Assembly: GCA_964486075.1 (NCBI GenBank) | Contig: CAZALU010000001.1 | Location: 1-64,000 of the forward strand | Reading direction: 5' to 3' | From: JAHIJO01 sp964486075 | Lineage (GTDB): Bacteria > Verrucomicrobiota > Kiritimatiellia > JAAZAB01 | DNA: 64,000 nt | In this document: positions 60,212 through 64,000 of the stretch, one piece after another | Layout of the letters: each line of letters opens with the position of its first letter | Numbering within the stretch: position 1 is the stretch's first letter | Made by a program: the position numbers and the translations under genes | The notes under the pieces: model-generated | What the model saw: only the letters and a program-made list of their open reading frames with translations | Databases searched by the model: none | Told to the model about the DNA's origin: nothing

Positions 60212-60741
60212 TCGAAGGTTATTGCGGAATACACCGGGTATTTTGAAAGCTTCTCGCGCCCCTTTAAGGACGTCAGTTCAATCAGGAAAACAATTTCCTC
60301 GATGCGGGCGCCGAGCTTTTCGATCAGGTTCGCGGAAGCCGCCGCCGTGCCGCCGGTCGCCAATAGGTCATCCACGAGCAGGACCGTGTCGCCCGGCTTG
60401 AGGGCGTCGGTGTGCATGGACAGCGTCGCCGAGCCGTATTCCAGCTGGTAGGACTCCTCGAGCGTGGTGAAGGGTAGTTTGCCTTTTTTGCGAATGGGAA
60501 TGAAGCCGGTGTTCAGGGCGCGGGCCACCGCGCCGCCGAAGATGAACCCGCGTGCCTCCACTGCGGCTACGGCATCAACTTGCTTGTCCTTGTGCCGCGC
60601 GCAGAACACGTCGATCGCGGCCTTGAACAACTTTGGATCTGCCAGGATCGGCGTGATGTCCCGGAAGAGCACGCCCTTGATCGGGAAATCGGGAATGTTA
60701 CGGATGGCCTTCTTGAGCTTTTTGATCTTGGCTTCGTTCAT
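60208..60741 (-). CDS. apt: Adenine phosphoribosyltransferase
   Basis: Encodes 177 residues. FRDITPILADPKLF is the Apt N-terminal motif, EARGFIFGGAVARAL the middle one, and VLLVDDLLATGGTA (120-133) the PRPP-binding loop. It salvages adenine to AMP in the cytosol. Coupled to a small membrane-protein gene downstream. Confidence 0.95.
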   Translation of the reverse strand: MNEAKIKKLKKAIRNIPDFPIKGVLFRDITPILADPKLFKAAIDVFCARHKDKQVDAVAAVEARGFIFGGAVARALNTGFIPIRKKGKLPFTTLEESYQLEYGSATLSMHTDALKPGDTVLLVDDLLATGGTAAASANLIEKLGARIEEIVFLIELTSLKGREKLSKYPVYSAITFE

Positions 60742-60825
60742 GGTGCTTCCTGTGGGAAAGGGTTGCTGAATGAATTGCCTCGGATAATAGCTGAGCGCGT
60801 CCTGATAGACAAATATAAATTATTA

Positions 60826-61062
60826 CCTGAATTTTGCGCCGAGCCGGCGCAAAATTCACCAAAGGGCCGCCACGTGAGTCACGCTTCACGGGTCAACGCG
60901 GTCACATGATGATGGCCGCGTAAAACGCGGTCAAACGGGGTTAACCACATTAGTTGCGATAATAATCCAACGGGTTATTATTGAAACTTAACGTCTTTCG
61001 CCAGCTGGCAATGCTTGCTTAGGAGAAAGTGAATATTGCACGATGATCGTGCAATATTCAGG
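60826..61062. repeat. 238-bp multi-hairpin repeat, copy 2
   Basis: 237 bp, same order of hairpins as at 53309-53546 with roughly 85-90% identity by eye. Termini CCTGAAT/ATTCAGG are kept, as is the 15-bp TGAATATTGCACGAT stem. In the central 16-bp stem an A-T pair of copy 1 is T-A here, and a C/A mismatch has become T-A. The stem against the tcdA end supplies that gene's stop codon. Confidence 0.85.
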
Positions 61063-61798
61063 TGTGATCCAAATCCACGATCAGCCGCAGGGCCTGGTGC
61101 GCCGCCAGCAGGCCGAAGAGGCCGGTCATGTACGGCAGGCTGCCGATCGGCCGGTGCGGGCGGCCCTTGACGAACGTGTCCGGCTCCTCTGTCCCGACCG
61201 GTGCCGCCTTGTTCCGGGCCGGCTCCAGCGAGTAGATGCAGGTCACGCCCCGCTCGATGCCGTGCCGGCGCAGTTTCTTGCGGATGAACCGGGCCAGTGG
61301 GCAGATCTCAGTCTCGGAAATGTCGCCTACGCGCACCGCCAGCGGATCCGTGCGCGTCGCCGCGCCCATGCTGGCGATGACTTTCAGTCCACCCCGCACG
61401 GCCGTCGCGATCAGCGCGACCTTGGGCGAGACGCTGTCAATGGCGTCGATGACCACGTCCAGGGGGCCGGTTAGCAAGGCTGTTGCGTTGGCTTCCTCGA
61501 TAAACACCTGGTGGGTTTCCACCCGGCAGGCAGGGTTGATGTCCAGCACCCGCGCCCGGGCGACATCGGTCTTCGGCCGGTTGAGGGTGGACTCCAGGGC
61601 GTAGAGCTGGCGGTTGAAGTTGCTCGGGTGGATGGTGTCGCAATCCACCAGGCGCAGGTAGCCGACGCCGGCGCGGGCCATGGCCTCAACGGCATAGGAG
61701 CCGACCGCGCCCAGGCCGAACACGGCCACGCGGGCGGCGGCCAGCTTCGCCAGCGCTTCGCGGCCCAGCAGTTGCTCAATGCGGCAAAATCGGTTCAT
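61058..61798 (-). CDS. tcdA: tRNA threonylcarbamoyladenosine dehydratase (TcdA/CsdL, ThiF-family)
   Basis: Encodes 246 residues. GLGAVGSYAVEAMARAGVG (from 28) is the ATP/adenylate-binding Rossmann start; LVDCDTIHPSNFNRQLYAL and NRPK match the E1-like/TcdA family; VIDAIDSVSPKVALI and the SMGAATRTDP stretch are TcdA-type. It cyclises t6A37 of tRNA in an ATP-dependent way. The TGA stop lies in the terminal CCTGAAT of a repeat element, so the last residues may have been altered by insertion. Confidence 0.85.
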   Translation of the reverse strand: MNRFCRIEQLLGREALAKLAAARVAVFGLGAVGSYAVEAMARAGVGYLRLVDCDTIHPSNFNRQLYALESTLNRPKTDVARARVLDINPACRVETHQVFIEEANATALLTGPLDVVIDAIDSVSPKVALIATAVRGGLKVIASMGAATRTDPLAVRVGDISETEICPLARFIRKKLRRHGIERGVTCIYSLEPARNKAAPVGTEEPDTFVKGRPHRPIGSLPYMTGLFGLLAAHQALRLIVDLDHT

Positions 61799-61831
61799 AA
61801 ATTAGGCTCCGCTGCGGAGTGACTTTATTCC

Positions 61832-61902
61832 AAGGTAGGGCGAATCCTCCGGGTGAGCCGTTCAGCATCAGACGACTCGGACGGAGGCCTCGCCCCACCT
61901 TT
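61832..61902. repeat. 71-bp inverted repeat (MITE-like)
   Basis: AAGGTAGGGCGAATCCTCCG and the near complement ending CGGAGGCCTCGCCCCACCTT pair around an ~15-base loop with some mismatches. It lies in the 375-bp gap 61799-62173, in which no gene was recognised; a second GC-rich hairpin (GGGCAGGTGATGTCG and partner) follows near 61965-62027. Confidence 0.6.
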
Positions 61903-62173
61903 TTGAAATTTATTAGCATTAAATTAGGCGCTCCGATTCGGATCGGGGCGCGACTCTTACTATAGGCGACATCGACCTGCCTACAACGCTTTGCGTAGCA
62001 ATGCGGGCAGGTGATGTCGGTCTTCGTTGGTCAATACCGTGACCATCGGGCCTACTCCGTCGTAGCAAAGCTCCTGGCTGCGAAGGCTGGATCGCGGCTA
62101 CAAAAGCTGAACCGCCGATCATTGAATCAAATCCGGCGGGCAATCCCGCGGACCGGACGTGCCCGCCCTATAA

Positions 62174-62959
62174 TCATTCCGGGTCTTGCGTTTCGATATT
62201 TTTCAACAATCGGCAGGCGTTAGCATAGGTCTGTTCCGCCAACTTTGCCACGGAAATGTTCCGCAGCCGGGCAACAGCTTCCGCCACCAGGACCAGGTTT
62301 GCCGGCTCGTTGACCGCGCTCGCCGCGCCCACCGGCGCCAGGTCGGGGCTGTCGGTCTCGATCAGCAGGCGTTCCTGAGAAACCGCCATCACCGCGCGAT
62401 GACCCCGCTTGTTGCCCGAGCGGGTAATCGTTCCGCTGAATGAAAGGTAAAACCCCAGCGCTTGCAGTTCGTCCACCAGTTCCGGCGGCCCGGAATAGGA
62501 GTGAATAATTCCGCCGACCACCAACCCATCTTCCGCTTTCAGCAGTTCCAGCAGGCGGCCCCAGGCTTTCCGGCAATGAACGCTAACCGGCCGCCCCAGC
62601 TTCCGCGCCAGGCGCAGCTGGGCCAGGAACACCTCATCCTGCTCCGCGTCGCGGCGTTCCGCGAGCGCATGATCGAGTCCGATTTCCCCGACGCCGGACG
62701 GGGCCTCGCCCAGATATTTCTCCAGCACGTCCAGCCACTTCGCGCCGCGTCCTTCCAGGTACCAGGGATGGAGGCCGAAGCAAGGAATGATTTCCGGATG
62801 CGCCGCCGCCAATTTACGCACCGCCGCCCAGTCGCCCTCCTGCGTTCCGCAGCACAGCATGTGGCAAACGCCGGCAGTGCCGGCCCGCTCCAGCACCTGC
62901 GGCAACCGCGGCAACAAACGTTCATCCTGTAAATGACAATGGGAATCGAAGAGTTGCAT
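62174..62959 (-). CDS. TatD family metal-dependent hydrolase
   Basis: From the ATG at 62959 it encodes 261 residues. DSHCHL (His7, His9), GEIGLDH with the metal Glu, VSVHCRKAW, IHSYSG and ETDSPDL give the full TatD ligand set. Members act as magnesium-dependent DNases or deoxyribonuclease/aminohydrolase-like enzymes. An ATG at 63001 would add a non-conserved hydrophobic stretch. Confidence 0.88.
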   Translation of the reverse strand: MQLFDSHCHLQDERLLPRLPQVLERAGTAGVCHMLCCGTQEGDWAAVRKLAAAHPEIIPCFGLHPWYLEGRGAKWLDVLEKYLGEAPSGVGEIGLDHALAERRDAEQDEVFLAQLRLARKLGRPVSVHCRKAWGRLLELLKAEDGLVVGGIIHSYSGPPELVDELQALGFYLSFSGTITRSGNKRGHRAVMAVSQERLLIETDSPDLAPVGAASAVNEPANLVLVAEAVARLRNISVAKLAEQTYANACRLLKNIETQDPE

Positions 62960-63110
62960 AATGCCGGCCAGCATCCTAGCCGCTTCCACAAAAACTAACA
63001 ATTATAAATGAAATTATCTGGACGATGTGTGCGCAATGATTGTTTCTTGCCTCGCGGGCGGTAAACCGACTACATTAAGGCGCTGGTAATTAACGTTCCG
63101 GGAGAAAAAT

Positions 63111-63998
63111 ATGAAAACATGTTTATTTTCAGTCAGCTATGCCGGTTTGTGGGGACAGGACAGATTGAGGCTTGAGGATTTTATCCCCAAGGCCGCCGCG
63201 CTGGGGTACACCGGGATCGAAATTATGTGCAAGAAGCCGCATCTCTATCCCTTCAACGCTCCACCGGAATCGGTCGAGCGCCTGCGGGAATTGATCGCCA
63301 AAAGCGGCCTGGAAGTGGCCTGCCTGGCCGCCTATACCAATTTTACGGCAGGCAGCGAATCCCGGGAGGTGCCGTTTGTCGATCTGCAGGTGTCGTATGT
63401 ACGGAGCATCGGAGCAATCGCCCAGGCGCTGGGCACAAAACTGGTGCGGATTTTCACCGGATACGACAACACTCACGAGCCGTTCGGGATTCAATGGCAG
63501 AACTGCGTCAAGGCGGTCCAGGAGTGCTGTGATGCCGTCCGGGAGTATGAGGTGACCATCGGCATCCAGAATCATCATGATATCGCCGTGGACACCAAAA
63601 GCCTGCTCGAATTTTATTACGAGGTCAACCGGCAGAATCTCGGGCTCATGGTGGATGCGTGGTCAATGCATTTGCGTGGCGAGGACCTGCGGAAATCACT
63701 TGCCCTAGTGAAGGACAAAATCGTTTTCTCCACGGTGGCCGATTACGTGGTTTTAAAGCGACATCGCTATCATCCCGGCTTGGTGGCTTACGAGAAGCTG
63801 GAGCCGTCACTGGTGAAGGCGGTGCCGATGGGCACGGGCGAAGTGGATTACCCTTCCTATTTTGCGGCGCTTCGGGAGATCGGTTATAATGGCTGGGTTA
63901 GTTATGAAACCTGTTCGCCGCTTCGGGGCGGCGGGGCCATCGCCAATCTTGACCGCTATGCCGGGCAGTTCCTCGCCTACATGAAAAACATTCGTTAG
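63111..63998 (+). CDS. Sugar phosphate isomerase/epimerase family (xylose isomerase-like TIM barrel)
   Basis: Encodes 295 residues, complete just before the window end; GGGAG lies nine bases before the ATG. AALGYTGIEIMCKKPH, IQNHHDIAVD, LMVDAWSMHL and GTGEVDYPSYFAALREIGYNGWVSYE follow the AP-endonuclease-2-type barrel with the metal-ligand Glu and His positions. Members isomerise or epimerise sugars such as inosose or tagatose derivatives. Substrate unknown. This family is greatly expanded in the Lentisphaerae/Kiritimatiellae. Confidence 0.85.
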   Translation: MKTCLFSVSYAGLWGQDRLRLEDFIPKAAALGYTGIEIMCKKPHLYPFNAPPESVERLRELIAKSGLEVACLAAYTNFTAGSESREVPFVDLQVSYVRSIGAIAQALGTKLVRIFTGYDNTHEPFGIQWQNCVKAVQECCDAVREYEVTIGIQNHHDIAVDTKSLLEFYYEVNRQNLGLMVDAWSMHLRGEDLRKSLALVKDKIVFSTVADYVVLKRHRYHPGLVAYEKLEPSLVKAVPMGTGEVDYPSYFAALREIGYNGWVSYETCSPLRGGGAIANLDRYAGQFLAYMKNIR

Positions 63999-64000
63999 CT

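Overview
This 64-kb window looks like chromosomal DNA from a GC-rich, Gram-negative, probably anaerobic or microaerophilic bacterium of the Verrucomicrobiota/Kiritimatiellota (PVC) type. Outer-membrane chemistry is seen directly (LpxI, a TonB-dependent receptor, an OprM-type outer-membrane factor, lipoproteins). So are oxygen/NO-defence enzymes (flavodiiron protein, hybrid-cluster protein), FeoAB and a membrane pyrophosphatase. A UroD-family protein and a sugar-phosphate isomerase of kinds abundant in that group, FG-GAP/VCBS surface proteins and dispersed hairpin repeats also fit. The phylum assignment is inference. No rRNA, tRNA or CRISPR array was recognised. Two perfect parS-like sites inside mnmG suggest the window lies near the replication origin.

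Layout. 1-4.2 kb: a truncated DUF6788 gene, a secreted protein and a BatD/BatE pair without BatA/B. 4.5-9.7 kb: a TetR-led tripartite ABC efflux operon (regulator, membrane-fusion protein, permease, ATPase, outer-membrane factor). 10-21.8 kb is accessory DNA: a DUF6506 protein, an AbiEi/AbiEii toxin-antitoxin pair, an RHS fragment and lipoprotein, an EF-hand membrane protein, a beta-lactamase-fold hydrolase with VCBS repeats, a frameshifted DruA-ISAs1 transposase and a UroD-like protein. 21.8-28.3 kb is housekeeping: mnmG and mnmE, bioB, a CoA-binding protein, a proline iminopeptidase and a VIT1-type iron transporter pseudogene. 28.4-30.4 kb: feoAB.

30.5-38.3 kb: a cobalamin riboswitch with promoter and terminator precedes two large exported proteins (Ig-like repeats; propeller-like plus VCBS repeats). 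A DUF1638-hydantoinase/oxoprolinase fusion, of a kind often tied to corrinoid methyltransferases, follows. 38.5-44.9 kb, minus strand: nikR, then an overlapping operon of a TonB receptor, ECF S component, SAM methyltransferase, EcfT and EcfA, and then a sugar epimerase. I read this as a regulated metal (nickel/cobalt) or corrinoid uptake route across both membranes.

45-50.3 kb: a DsrE-like protein, flavodiiron protein, Hcp, LpxI and a Gfo/Idh oxidoreductase, all co-directional. 50.4-64 kb: mostly housekeeping genes (YugP-like protease, NAD kinase, TlyA, TerC, membrane pyrophosphatase, a PhnP-like hydrolase, a double nucleotidyltransferase, Apt, TcdA, TatD, a TIM-barrel isomerase). This stretch holds two copies of a 238-bp, multi-hairpin repeat whose stems show compensatory change, plus several MITE-like inverted repeats.

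The most unusual signals are the multi-hairpin repeat, the parS pair written into the MnmG reading frame, the riboswitch-controlled surface proteins, and the NikR-linked uptake operon with its embedded methyltransferase.
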